A stretch of 64,000 bases of DNA. Source: Amycolatopsis thermoflava N1165 (GTDB lineage: Bacteria; Actinomycetota; Actinomycetes; Mycobacteriales; Pseudonocardiaceae). Both the position numbers and the translations under genes were made by a program. Shown in pieces: positions 22,431 to 28,942 of the stretch. The notes beneath the pieces were generated by a model. It was not told where the DNA came from. It saw nothing but the letters and a program-made list of their open reading frames with translations, and ran no database searches. Where the stretch lies: contig NZ_KI421511.1 in assembly GCF_000473265.1 (NCBI RefSeq), forward strand, positions 2,641,560 through 2,705,559, read 5' to 3'. Numbering within the stretch: the first letter of the stretch is position 1; each line of letters opens with the position of its first letter.

Positions 22431-23006
22431 TCAATCGGTGACAGCACCGATGAACTTGCCGTAGAAGCGGCGGTAGTCGCCGATGCCGATGAGCTTCCCG
22501 GCCTTCTCCACGATGTCCTGGAACTCCTCGGGGTCGATGACTTGCGGGTCGATGTCGACGCCGATCGAGGCGGACCAGTCGGGGAAGATAGGGCGGACGC
22601 GCGGGATGCGCTGCCGCTGCACGGCGACCATGCGGCGGTCGACGAACGGGGAGTCACCGTTGTCGCCCCACAGCTTTTCGATGTCCCGGGGGCCGTCGTA
22701 CTCCAGGCGGGCGCGGGTGCTTTCGAAAATGACTCCGCGTTCGATCTTTTTCCCGGAGCGGGTGAGGCTTCCGGCCTCCATGAGGCAGCGGAAAATGTTC
22801 TCCGCTGGGAGGTACGGGCCGAGTTCCTCGTCGTAGTACAGGCCGCCGGCGAACGACAAACGGTCGATCTCGAGCTTGTCCTCCTCAGTCTTCTTTGTCT
22901 TCTTCGCGGTGAGCTTCTTGATCTCACGCACGTAGGGGTCCTGGTCGTCGGCCAGCCGCACGTTGTGCATCAGCAGTGGTGCGGTGCCGACCATCTCGAT
23001 CCTCAT
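22431..23006 (-). CDS. Conserved phage protein with RAMP-like features
   Basis: 191 residues. MRIEMVGTAPLLMHNVRLAD is the N-terminal signature of a phage family that I recognise by sequence but not by function; next come YVREIKKLTAKKTKKTEEDK, GPYLPAENIFRCLMEAG, and LEYDGPRDIEKLWGD. The C-terminus GIGDYRRFYGKFIGAV has the G.G.....G spacing of the glycine-rich loop in RAMP proteins (Cas5/6/7), so an RNA-binding ferredoxin-like fold is possible. It is the first gene downstream of the hairpin array (77 bases). Confidence 0.7.
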   Translation of the reverse strand: MRIEMVGTAPLLMHNVRLADDQDPYVREIKKLTAKKTKKTEEDKLEIDRLSFAGGLYYDEELGPYLPAENIFRCLMEAGSLTRSGKKIERGVIFESTRARLEYDGPRDIEKLWGDNGDSPFVDRRMVAVQRQRIPRVRPIFPDWSASIGVDIDPQVIDPEEFQDIVEKAGKLIGIGDYRRFYGKFIGAVTD

Positions 23007-23082
23007 GGGGTGTCTCCTCTCTCAGGTGCTGCGCTGGAGTCCCTGTCCCGCCATTGCGGGTGACGTGGCGCGCTGACCTTTG

Positions 23083-23868
23083 TGGGAGTCGAGGACTCGA
23101 ACCTCGATGTATGCCGTTCTCCCCTTTCCTTGCCGCGCAGAGCCTCGCCGCGGCCAGCCTGGCCCCGCCATGTCCTGCGTGGAGGCCGGGGACTCGAACC
23201 CCGGAGTGGTCCACTCCGCCCGCCTTCCTTGCCATGCCTCGCCTCGCGTGGCCCCGCCCTGCCTTGCCTGGGCTCGCGTGCGGGTCGGGGACTTGAACCC
23301 CGATGTATGCCGTTCCCGCTCCTTCCCTGCCGGGCCTTGCCTCACCGTGCGTGGCCTGGCCGTGCCTTGCCCCGTCTTGCCTGGCCCTGCGTGGGAGCCA
23401 CGGACTCGAACCGTGGTGTGTGCCGCTCTCCCGCCATTCCCTTGCCATGCCGCGGCCTGCGTTGCCGGGCCCAGCCACGCCAAGCGGTGGCTCGTGTGGG
23501 CGTCGAGGCCTCGAACCCACCGGTGTATGCCATCCGCCCGCCTTCCTCGCCATGCCGGACCATGCCAATCCCAGCCATGCCTGGCCTTGCATGGCCACGC
23601 GTGCTCCCAACGGGAGTCGAACCCGCTGTACGACCATCGGAGCCACCTTTCCTCGCCGTGCCGCGCCTAGCCGGACCGCGCCTCGCCGGGCCAAGCCCAG
23701 GCGTGCCGCGCCGTGCCACGCGTGGGAGCTCAGGGCTCGAACCTGAGTGCATGCCGTTCTCCCATCCCGTCCCTGCCGCGCCGGGCCTCGCACAGCCAGG
23801 CCATGCCTTGCCCACCAAGCCGCGCGTGCCCGCTGGTGGAGTCGAACCACCAGTGCGACCATCCGGGC
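23083..23868 (-). repeat. Array of eight tRNA-like (acceptor + T-arm) hairpins
   Basis: Minus-strand hairpins at about 23084-23123, 23181-23217, 23280-23319, 23393-23432, 23498-23539, 23603-23643, 23724-23763 and 23828-23868, spaced 97-121 bases. Layout of seven of them: 5-bp outer stem, 10-13 unpaired bases on the 5' side only, 6-7 bp inner stem, 7-base loop TTCGAGT/TTCRA-type, outer stem closing, then an unpaired A and CGC. Outer stems differ but stay paired (GGGAG/CTCCC, GCGGG/CCCGC, GGGCG/CGCCC, GCTCC/GGAGC, GCCCG/CGGGC). The inner stem is broken in copy 5 and the outer one is only 4 bp in copy 2. There is no D-arm or anticodon arm. Nothing protein-coding is convincing here. Confidence 0.88.
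23124..23827. repeat. Pentanucleotide NNGCC spacers of the hairpin array
   Basis: The seven spacers (54-80 bases) are built from degenerate 5-base units, for example ttgcc-atgcc-tcgcc-tcgcg at 23229-23248. Just 5' of most hairpins (minus strand) the spacer ends in GGCRRGGAARGG. Because five does not match codon period three and all frames give low-complexity Gly/Ala/Arg readings, coding is unlikely. Confidence 0.75.
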
Positions 23869-23886
23869 GCCCCATCCATGTCTCGC

Positions 23887-24366
23887 CTAGCCAGTCCCGG
23901 CCCTAGCTGGCTGGAAGCCGCCTTCGTCGTCGAGGAGCACCCGGACGCCGCGGCGCAGGACGGGTCGGATAAGTGGATCGCCCCAGGACTGCACGGACCA
24001 GCCGTTGAGGTGCGCCTCGATGGGGTGCCGGTGGATGTAGCCGTGGCAGCCGTCGGTATTGCCGTGGCCGCACACCCACAGCCCGTTGCTCGCGCTCCAT
24101 GCGCCCTGCTGGCCCTTGGCCTGGCGGTGCTGGAACTCGCGGCCCTGCCCCTGGCACGCGCCGGGAATGGCCGCTTCGCACATGCCTCCGCTGCGGGCGG
24201 CGACCTTCGCGCGGGCGTCAATCTCGGCTTCGGACTTCGCCGGCGGACGGTACGGCTTCATCGGCTTGTGGGCGACGCTGGTCTTGCCAATCGCGATCCG
24301 CTTCGACTTCAGCGGCGCGTTCGTGCGCAACGGGGTCTTCCGCGCCAGCGGCTTCCCGCGCTTCAC
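23887..24366 (-). CDS. HNH endonuclease-like protein
   Basis: 159 residues. A very basic N-terminus (MKRGKPLARKTPLRTNAPLK) is followed by GMCEAAIPGACQGQGREFQH, then GLWVCGHGNTDGCHGYIHRH, an HNH core with four Cys and several His. Probably a phage recombination or replication nuclease. Its stop is 18 bases from the first hairpin of the array. Confidence 0.8.
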   Translation of the reverse strand: MKRGKPLARKTPLRTNAPLKSKRIAIGKTSVAHKPMKPYRPPAKSEAEIDARAKVAARSGGMCEAAIPGACQGQGREFQHRQAKGQQGAWSASNGLWVCGHGNTDGCHGYIHRHPIEAHLNGWSVQSWGDPLIRPVLRRGVRVLLDDEGGFQPARAGTG

Positions 24367-24728
24367 TCCTCGAACCTCTCCGAGAACCCGTACATGGCCC
24401 AGCTGTACTTGCCGCTCTGGTGGTCACCCTCGTGGTCGGTCGGGAGGTCGCAGCGGACGTCGATCCGCCGACCCTCACCGGTGCCGTGGAAGTCGATGTC
24501 GTCCGTCAAGAACCGGCTCTCGCACCGCTGCTTGTCGCGGCGGCGGTCGACACGGTCGGCGATGGCGCAGTGCACGAGGTACAGGCTGACGACCGTGAGT
24601 CCGATCGAGGCGACCCACGCGAGCGCGCTGGCTTCCTCAGTGAACAGGCGGTGCCAGCTGTCGACAGTGACGGAGAACGCGCCGAGGATCGCGGCGAGCC
24701 GGTAGGTGCGGTAACGCTCCAGGTTCAT
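24363..24728 (-). CDS. Membrane protein with N-terminal spans
   Basis: 121 residues from ATG 24728: YRLAAILGAFSVTVDSW and AWVASIGLTVVSLYLVHCAI are membrane spans, followed by a basic cytoplasmic part (DRVDRRRDKQRCESRF). Unknown role; ATGA overlaps at both ends. Confidence 0.6.
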   Translation of the reverse strand: MNLERYRTYRLAAILGAFSVTVDSWHRLFTEEASALAWVASIGLTVVSLYLVHCAIADRVDRRRDKQRCESRFLTDDIDFHGTGEGRRIDVRCDLPTDHEGDHQSGKYSWAMYGFSERFEE

Positions 24729-25171
24729 GACGGGTCCTCTGTGGTTTGGGTGTATCGGACGGTGGGGATTCCGGCTTCTTCGGCTTTGCGGGTGCAGTCC
24801 GACGCGCCGCGGGAACGGCTGCGGATGAACGACAGGCACAGGCCCACACCGGCTTCGACCATGTCGCTGTTGCGCCGCAGCCCGGCGGTGGGGCAGTACT
24901 TGGTGCCGTCGCTGCGCCGCTTCCGGTGCGCCTTGCGGCACGCCACGTCGTGTTCGGGGTCGCAGTGGTCCCAGTCCGCGTCGACCGGCATGTCTCTCCC
25001 GCCGAGAGCGCGCCAGATACCGGCGGCTTGCTGGTCACCTTTGATCGCGTTGCCGTGCATCAACACCGCGTCTGGGTAGGTTTCGAGGACCTTGGCGAAC
25101 ACGTCCCGCACCGTCGACCACTGCGACCAGGTACGGGAGATCGTCAACAGGATCGTCGGCTGCTCGTTCAC
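24725..25171 (-). CDS. SLOG-family protein (DUF2493/YpsA-like)
   Basis: 148 residues: ILLTISRTWSQWSTVRDVFA, then DAVLMHGNAIKGDQQAAGIW and NSDMVEAGVGLCLSFIRSRS, the SLOG Rossmann-like pattern with the GxxxGAD-like loop (HGNAIKGDQQAA). SLOG proteins bind nucleotide-derived ligands in stress and defence systems. A Cys-rich insert (CDPEHDVACRKAHRKRRSDG) separates the two halves. Confidence 0.85.
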   Translation of the reverse strand: MNEQPTILLTISRTWSQWSTVRDVFAKVLETYPDAVLMHGNAIKGDQQAAGIWRALGGRDMPVDADWDHCDPEHDVACRKAHRKRRSDGTKYCPTAGLRRNSDMVEAGVGLCLSFIRSRSRGASDCTRKAEEAGIPTVRYTQTTEDPS

Positions 25172-25614
25172 CTCGCCTCCAACCTGGAGACCAGCCGCGC
25201 CAGATCCGCCGGCGAGAACCCCTGCTTCAACCCGCGCCGCTTCGCGTACTGCTTCGCGCCCTTACCACGCTTCGTCGGATCCGCGTGGCGGATGTGCCAG
25301 AAGTGGGCGAAGTCGATCGGCTGGCGTGGACAGATCGGGCACCGGTACGGCTCTAACGCGCCCTCACCGGTCTTCGCTTCACGCTCCACCAGACGCGCGA
25401 ACCGCTCCGCCTCGCTCCGGTTCCACAGCCGCACCTTCTCGCAGCTGCCCTCCCGGGCGGGTTCGAGCATCAGCCGGAACACGCCCTTCGTGCGACGCTC
25501 CGCTTCCAACGCTCGACCCAGCTCGATGAGCAGCGCGTCGATCCTGTCCTCCGCCTGCAAGTAGCGGGCGGTCATGGCGGTGAGCTCGTCCATCAGGACC
25601 TTGCGGCGCTTCAC
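25168..25614 (-). CDS. Phage protein with Cys/His cluster
   Basis: 148 residues from GTG 25614. The helical N-terminus (ARYLQAEDRIDALLIELGRA) is followed by YRCPICPRQPIDFAHFWHIR, a CxxC..H..H cluster that may bind zinc in an HNH- or restriction-like way. C-terminus basic. It lies between the Sak4-like ATPase and the SLOG gene. Confidence 0.65.
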   Translation of the reverse strand: MKRRKVLMDELTAMTARYLQAEDRIDALLIELGRALEAERRTKGVFRLMLEPAREGSCEKVRLWNRSEAERFARLVEREAKTGEGALEPYRCPICPRQPIDFAHFWHIRHADPTKRGKGAKQYAKRRGLKQGFSPADLARLVSRLEAR

Positions 25615-26498
25615 TGTGCACCTGCTTTGGTCTTGGCCTGGATGCCCAGGTACTTGATGAAGTCGCCCAACACGGTGGGTTTGTCGGCGTTGTCCAGGAT
25701 CGGCGCGCCGAGCAGACCTGCCTTTTCCACCTCCGTCCACAGCGCGAGCAATTCCTCGTAGGTGGACAGTTGCAGGGCCCGTTCCCGATAGGTCATGGCG
25801 TCTGGGGCGTCCTCGCCCTGTTCCAGCCACTCGCGAATGGTGTCTGCGAGCTCGGGGCCCGGCTGGGGGATCACGGCGCGAGACAAAGCTGGGATGCGGG
25901 ACTTCGACACGGTGAGCACGTTGTCGAGGTCAAGGTCCCCGACGACGTCGAACTCGTACTCGATGCCTTCCCGCTGCTCCGGTCGCATCCCGACCTTGCG
26001 CGGGACCTTCTTGCCGCGTTCGTCGGTCTCCACCACGTACTCGGTTTTCACCCGCAGAGTGACAATGACGTGCCCCGGGTAGGAGGCGAGAGCATCGAGC
26101 ATGCGACGTTCGTCCGGACGGACTTCCTTCCAGCCAGAGAAGCTGTTGCCGCCCTTCGCGCGTCGATCGGCCTGTTCCAACATGCCGTCGACACCCATCC
26201 AGTAATGCGAGAGGGAGTCGACGACGATGCACCCGAATCCCTGGCTGGCCGCAACGGCGAGCGCATCGGTGAGGGACTTGGGTGAGAACGACTGTGGGTT
26301 GAGCCGCGAGAACTGCCAACCGTTCACCCCGACGTACAGCGACGCGCGCCCGCGTTCCGTGTCGATGACTGCGACGTTGTCCGACAACGCGGTTCCCAAC
26401 GCGAGGGAGGTGAACGTCTTCCCGGACCCAGACGGGCCAGCCAGCGCGATCCGCGCTTTCGACGACGCCCGGGTTGCGGGAACGAATTCGATGGTCAT
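25611..26498 (-). CDS. RecA-like ATPase, Sak4-type recombinase
   Basis: 295 residues. Walker A ALAGPSGSGKTFTSLALG at about residues 19-36; the Walker B-like segment CIVVDSLSHYWMGVDG near 96-111; then GWKEVRPDERRMLDALASYP and YVVETDERGKKVPRKVGMRP, the blocks of phage Sak4/AAA single-strand annealing-linked ATPases. It probably works with a phage SSB in recombination and replication. Confidence 0.87.
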   Translation of the reverse strand: MTIEFVPATRASSKARIALAGPSGSGKTFTSLALGTALSDNVAVIDTERGRASLYVGVNGWQFSRLNPQSFSPKSLTDALAVAASQGFGCIVVDSLSHYWMGVDGMLEQADRRAKGGNSFSGWKEVRPDERRMLDALASYPGHVIVTLRVKTEYVVETDERGKKVPRKVGMRPEQREGIEYEFDVVGDLDLDNVLTVSKSRIPALSRAVIPQPGPELADTIREWLEQGEDAPDAMTYRERALQLSTYEELLALWTEVEKAGLLGAPILDNADKPTVLGDFIKYLGIQAKTKAGAQ

Positions 26499-26644
26499 CG
26501 GGGGGCCACCAACTCCAGCAGGGGTAACGAGTGGGCACAGTGGGGACAGGGGACGGTGAACCAGGTGTGCTGACCGATCAGCCGGACCTTCATCAGCCGC
26601 TTGCCCTTGCAGATGCAGAACCGCGGCAGCGAGTGCAGGATCAA
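26495..26644 (-). CDS. 49-residue zinc-finger peptide
   Basis: From TTG 26644, which overlaps the previous stop and follows GAGGGG: LILHSLPRFCICKGKRLMKV then TWFTVPCPHCAHSLPLLELV. Two CxC/CxxC pairs make a four-Cys zinc site. Ends by ATGA overlap with the Sak4-like gene; a GTG start at 26653 is an alternative. Confidence 0.6.
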   Translation of the reverse strand: MILHSLPRFCICKGKRLMKVRLIGQHTWFTVPCPHCAHSLPLLELVAPR

Positions 26645-27042
26645 CGCTGGCACCCCTCGACGACGCACTTCGTCTTGTTCGGGCACGAGTCACACCCCCA
26701 CCCGAACACCTCGGGGTTCACCTCGACGGCGTCACCGTCGAACGTGATCCCCCGCGCGGACAGCTTCTGGAACACGTCGGCGTAGCGGGCCCGCGCACGG
26801 ATCCTCACCGGCACCGAGTGGGTGGTGAAGTTCGCGTCCACCCACGTGCACACATCTCCCTGGTGCACCACCAGGTTGGTGTGATGCTGTCGGGCCCACG
26901 CAGCCACATCCCGGGGGGTGGTGGCCTGCATCTCCACGTGCGCCGGCCACATCGGCGGCGGGTACATCGACACCATCGACGGCGCAGGCACAGGCTCAGC
27001 GAGGAGTTCGGCCACGACCTGAGCCACATCCTGGGCGGTCAC
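26641..27042 (-). CDS. Phage protein with C-terminal Cys motif
   Basis: 133 residues from GTG 27042 overlapping the SsgA-like gene's TGA. DVAAWARQHHTNLVVHQGDV then TTHSVPVRIRARARYADVFQ; the C-terminus GCDSCPNKTKCVVEGCQR has four Cys in a zinc-ribbon spacing. Unknown. Confidence 0.65.
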   Translation of the reverse strand: MTAQDVAQVVAELLAEPVPAPSMVSMYPPPMWPAHVEMQATTPRDVAAWARQHHTNLVVHQGDVCTWVDANFTTHSVPVRIRARARYADVFQKLSARGITFDGDAVEVNPEVFGWGCDSCPNKTKCVVEGCQR

Positions 27043-27458
27043 GACGCCACCCCCAGGTAGGTCGCGATCTCCTGATCCAGGTCGTAGTAGCCGCGCTCGC
27101 ACCCGAATGGGGCCATCAGCCCCATCTTCACCAGCGCCACCTTGATCTCGGCCCGGTCGAACGCCAACACCAACGGCGGCTCCCCTTCGGGGTTCTTGAG
27201 CACAACCTCGACGTGGTTGCCGGATCGGCGGACCAGGATGTCGCCCTCGCCCTTCCAGCAGTCGGAGTTCGCGCCGTCTCGCAGGAGTTCGCGGGCGAAG
27301 TGGTACTCCACGCACGTCTTGTCGCTGTACCGGAACTCGAGGATGACGGCGTACGGGTCCCGAGTGGAGTAGCGCCAGGCCATCCCGATCTGGTGGACGA
27401 CACCGTCAGCTTGGAAGCACACCGCGTTGATGGGCTGCCGGATCGACACTGAATTCAC
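27039..27458 (-). CDS. SsgA-like sporulation/cell-division regulator homolog
   Basis: 139 residues. RDPYAVILEFRYSDKTCVEY, then FARELLRDGANSDCWKGEGD, ILVRRSGNHVEVVLKNPEGE and the C-terminal GLMAPFGCERGYYDLDQEIA fit the SsgA/SsgB fold (DPYA..., FARELL.G, GEGDI.V, LD). In streptomycetes these proteins place FtsZ and guide septation; the host has a mycelial lifestyle, so a phage copy could redirect host division. Start is GTG 27458. Confidence 0.85.
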   Translation of the reverse strand: MNSVSIRQPINAVCFQADGVVHQIGMAWRYSTRDPYAVILEFRYSDKTCVEYHFARELLRDGANSDCWKGEGDILVRRSGNHVEVVLKNPEGEPPLVLAFDRAEIKVALVKMGLMAPFGCERGYYDLDQEIATYLGVAS

Positions 27459-27583
27459 TTCTGGCCGCCTTTCTGCTGGCGCTTCTCGCGCTGCTTGGCG
27501 ACCTCGTCCTGCGGCTTCGAGTTCCCCAGCGCCCGGTCGATACGGCGCTGCGCGGCCTGATCTGCCTTCTTCAAGATGCCCAT
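27455..27583 (-). CDS. 42-residue basic peptide
   Basis: ATG 27583; MGILKKADQAAQRRIDRALG then KPQDEVAKQREKRQQKGGQK. Lys/Arg-rich helix, 16 positive residues of 42. GTGA overlap with the SsgA-like gene downstream, so the two are probably coupled. Unknown role. Confidence 0.6.
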   Translation of the reverse strand: MGILKKADQAAQRRIDRALGNSKPQDEVAKQREKRQQKGGQK

Positions 27584-27591
27584 GACGGCCC

Positions 27592-27849
27592 CTACCTTTT
27601 GATCTCAGTTGCTTCTGCGAGGACGGAGATCCCGATCTCCAGCCCGACGGTGAGGAGGGCCAAACCCAGCCCGAAGAACACAGCCAGAGCAGGGTGCTGA
27701 TCCGGCCACTTGTCGTCGGCGAACGCCCACCCGATCAACCACGCCGCGACGGGGAAGAACACACCGGCGCAGATCGCGAACGCGGTGATGAACGCGTCCA
27801 GGCCTTGCGACACCTTGTCGCCGAGCGCGGTCCACTGTTCGTGTGTCAC
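27592..27849 (-). CDS. Two-span membrane protein
   Basis: 85 residues from GTG 27849. Spans at GLDAFITAFAICAGVFFPVA and HPALAVFFGLGLALLTVGLE. The acidic loop ADDKWPDQ separates them. Possibly a superinfection or membrane accessory protein; no family seen. Confidence 0.6.
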   Translation of the reverse strand: MTHEQWTALGDKVSQGLDAFITAFAICAGVFFPVAAWLIGWAFADDKWPDQHPALAVFFGLGLALLTVGLEIGISVLAEATEIKR

Positions 27850-28229
27850 GCCGCCACCCCCAGCCAGGCGACCATGGACAACACGGCCGCCACCAACGCC
27901 GCGGGCAGCTGATACACCACCCCTACCGAGTAGGGCGGGTCGGTGGGGCTTGGGGCGAAAGGGTTCGAGGACACCGACACCTCCCCCGGATCGGCCGGCG
28001 CGAGGTTGTCGTCGGTGCGCGGGTCGATGTACTCCCGCAATCCCTGTGGGGTGCGCACCGCGGGGAACCCGACCCGCCACCGCCGGTGCGTCATGGGCTG
28101 GATCGGGGCATCCCCGCGTTCCCTGCGCCACAGCACCGAGAACGGGATGGTCGGCTTGGTGAGGTGCCGATCTTCTCCGTGGCGGGGTGGCGGCCTGTCG
28201 GGGTTGTCTGGGACAATCACCTTGGTCAT
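27846..28229 (-). CDS. Phage membrane-anchored protein
   Basis: 127 residues from ATG 28229. The first hundred are polar and Pro/Arg-rich (NPDRPPPRHGEDRHLTKPTI, HRRWRVGFPAVRTPQGLREY) and a single C-terminal span follows (YQLPAALVAAVLSMVAWLGV). A tail-anchored protein of unknown role. Confidence 0.6.
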   Translation of the reverse strand: MTKVIVPDNPDRPPPRHGEDRHLTKPTIPFSVLWRRERGDAPIQPMTHRRWRVGFPAVRTPQGLREYIDPRTDDNLAPADPGEVSVSSNPFAPSPTDPPYSVGVVYQLPAALVAAVLSMVAWLGVAA

Positions 28230-28263
28230 CGGAACTCCTTCGAGTGGTGTGGTTCCGTTGGCT

Positions 28264-28349
28264 GGCCCCGGTGTTCGCAGCGCCGGGGCGTCTTCTTGGA
28301 TCGCCACTCCCCAGGCCTGGTTAGGGAGGCCAGAGGCCTGGGGAGTGGC
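28264..28349. terminator. Two hairpins between leftward gene blocks
   Basis: A 16-bp perfect inverted repeat, gccactccccaggcct at 28303-28318 and its complement at 28334-28349, with a 15-base loop, is one of the strongest hairpins in the window. A second, smaller one (GCCCCGG/CCGGGGC, 28265-28271 and 28283-28289) is followed on the plus strand by gtcttctt. They lie in the only clear gap between the excisionase-like gene and the next leftward gene and may attenuate or end transcripts. No T-tract follows the large hairpin on the minus strand. Confidence 0.55.
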
Positions 28350-28352
28350 CGT

Positions 28353-28532
28353 CTACTGGGTGGTGCGGGATCTCTTCCAGATCTCCACGTACTTGCGCGG
28401 ATACCGGCAGTACTTCCCGACCCTCACGCGCTTCGGACCGGTGCCTCGCTTGTTCCAGGCGTAGATCGTGTTGACCGACACCCGCAGCATCTGGGCGAGC
28501 TCCGTGGTGGTGAGGAGGTCGTCGTCAGTCAT
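28353..28532 (-). CDS. Excisionase-like helix-turn-helix protein
   Basis: 59 residues from ATG 28532. LLTTTELAQMLRVSVNTIYA then WNKRGTGPKRVRVGKYCRYP is the MerR/Xis-type winged helix (AlpA-like). Excisionases of this size bind near att to reverse integration; it is the second gene of the leftward operon. ATGA-like spacing to the upstream gene. Confidence 0.82.
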   Translation of the reverse strand: MTDDDLLTTTELAQMLRVSVNTIYAWNKRGTGPKRVRVGKYCRYPRKYVEIWKRSRTTQ

Positions 28533-28737
28533 CGGTCTCGCCGGCTTCCTTGACCGCGGCGACGATGTCGTCTCCGAGGTGGTCACTGATGGGGGATGAC
28601 ATGAACGCCTTCGCGGCGTCCTCGTTCGCGATCGCTTTGGCGAGCACACCGACCGGGATAGGAAGGGTCTTCTGCTTGCGGCTGCGGATGCGGTAGGCGC
28701 GCAGGTAGACGGGTGACTGGCGATTGGTCCTGGTCAT
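28525..28737 (-). CDS. Small early leftward protein
   Basis: 70 residues from ATG 28737 (AGGAG nine bases upstream): YLRAYRIRSRKQKTLPIPVG then VLAKAIANEDAAKAFMSSPI. A basic start then helical acidic end. First protein of normal size after the leftward early promoter. Unknown role. Confidence 0.6.
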   Translation of the reverse strand: MTRTNRQSPVYLRAYRIRSRKQKTLPIPVGVLAKAIANEDAAKAFMSSPISDHLGDDIVAAVKEAGETDD

Positions 28738-28740
28738 CCA

Positions 28741-28839
28741 TCAACTCCTGATCGGGGGCTTCTTCGGTGGTGGTTGAGCGGGGGCAGGCCTCGTGGGGGG
28801 TGACCCGGTTGGGGGTTTTGTCGGGGGCCCGTCTTGCAT
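28741..28839 (-). CDS. Proline-rich leaderless peptide at the head of the leftward operon
   Basis: ATG 28839 lies about seven bases after the -10 TAGAGT (28846-28851 on the plus-strand numbering), so the message would begin at the start codon. The product is 32 residues, starts MQDGPPTKPPTGSPP and contains 14 prolines with several Lys; it ends at TGA 28741, whose AGGAG serves the next gene. Pro-rich leaders can stall ribosomes, so it may regulate the operon. Confidence 0.5.
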   Translation of the reverse strand: MQDGPPTKPPTGSPPTRPAPAQPPPKKPPIRS

Positions 28840-28845
28840 GTCGTC

Positions 28846-28936
28846 ACTCTATGTCGTCTCTGCAATTTCTGTCAAACCTGTCGTTGTCTCGGTCGCGTAA
28901 CAGTGATTGCAGATCTGACATGGCAGGGGTTACAGT
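28846..28936. promoter_or_regulatory. Divergent immunity promoters and operator repeats
   Basis: Leftward: TTGACA (plus-strand 28870-28875), 18-base spacer, TAGAGT. Rightward: TTGCAG (28907-28912), 18-base spacer, TACAGT (28931-28936). Both -10 boxes lie about seven bases from an ATG (28839 leftward, 28943 rightward), so both messages are probably leaderless. TTTGACAG/TTGACATG-like copies near 28867-28878 (minus), 28912-28923 and 28935-28946 (plus) are candidate operator half-sites. Confidence 0.7.
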
Positions 28937-28942
28937 TTTGAC

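Noticed and set aside
22924..23862. Long open frames in all directions across the hairpin array (up to 312 codons)
   Set aside because: Products are low-complexity Gly/Ala/Arg with repeated TTCGA-derived segments; they arise from the pentamer spacers and hairpins, not from coding sequence.
23083..23868. Array of complete tRNA genes
   Set aside because: T-arm and 3' acceptor strands are present but no D-arm or anticodon arm precedes any copy; the paired 5' strand sits only 10-13 bases before the T-arm.
23083..23868. CRISPR array
   Set aside because: Repeats are structured but not identical, and spacers are internally repetitive rather than unique.
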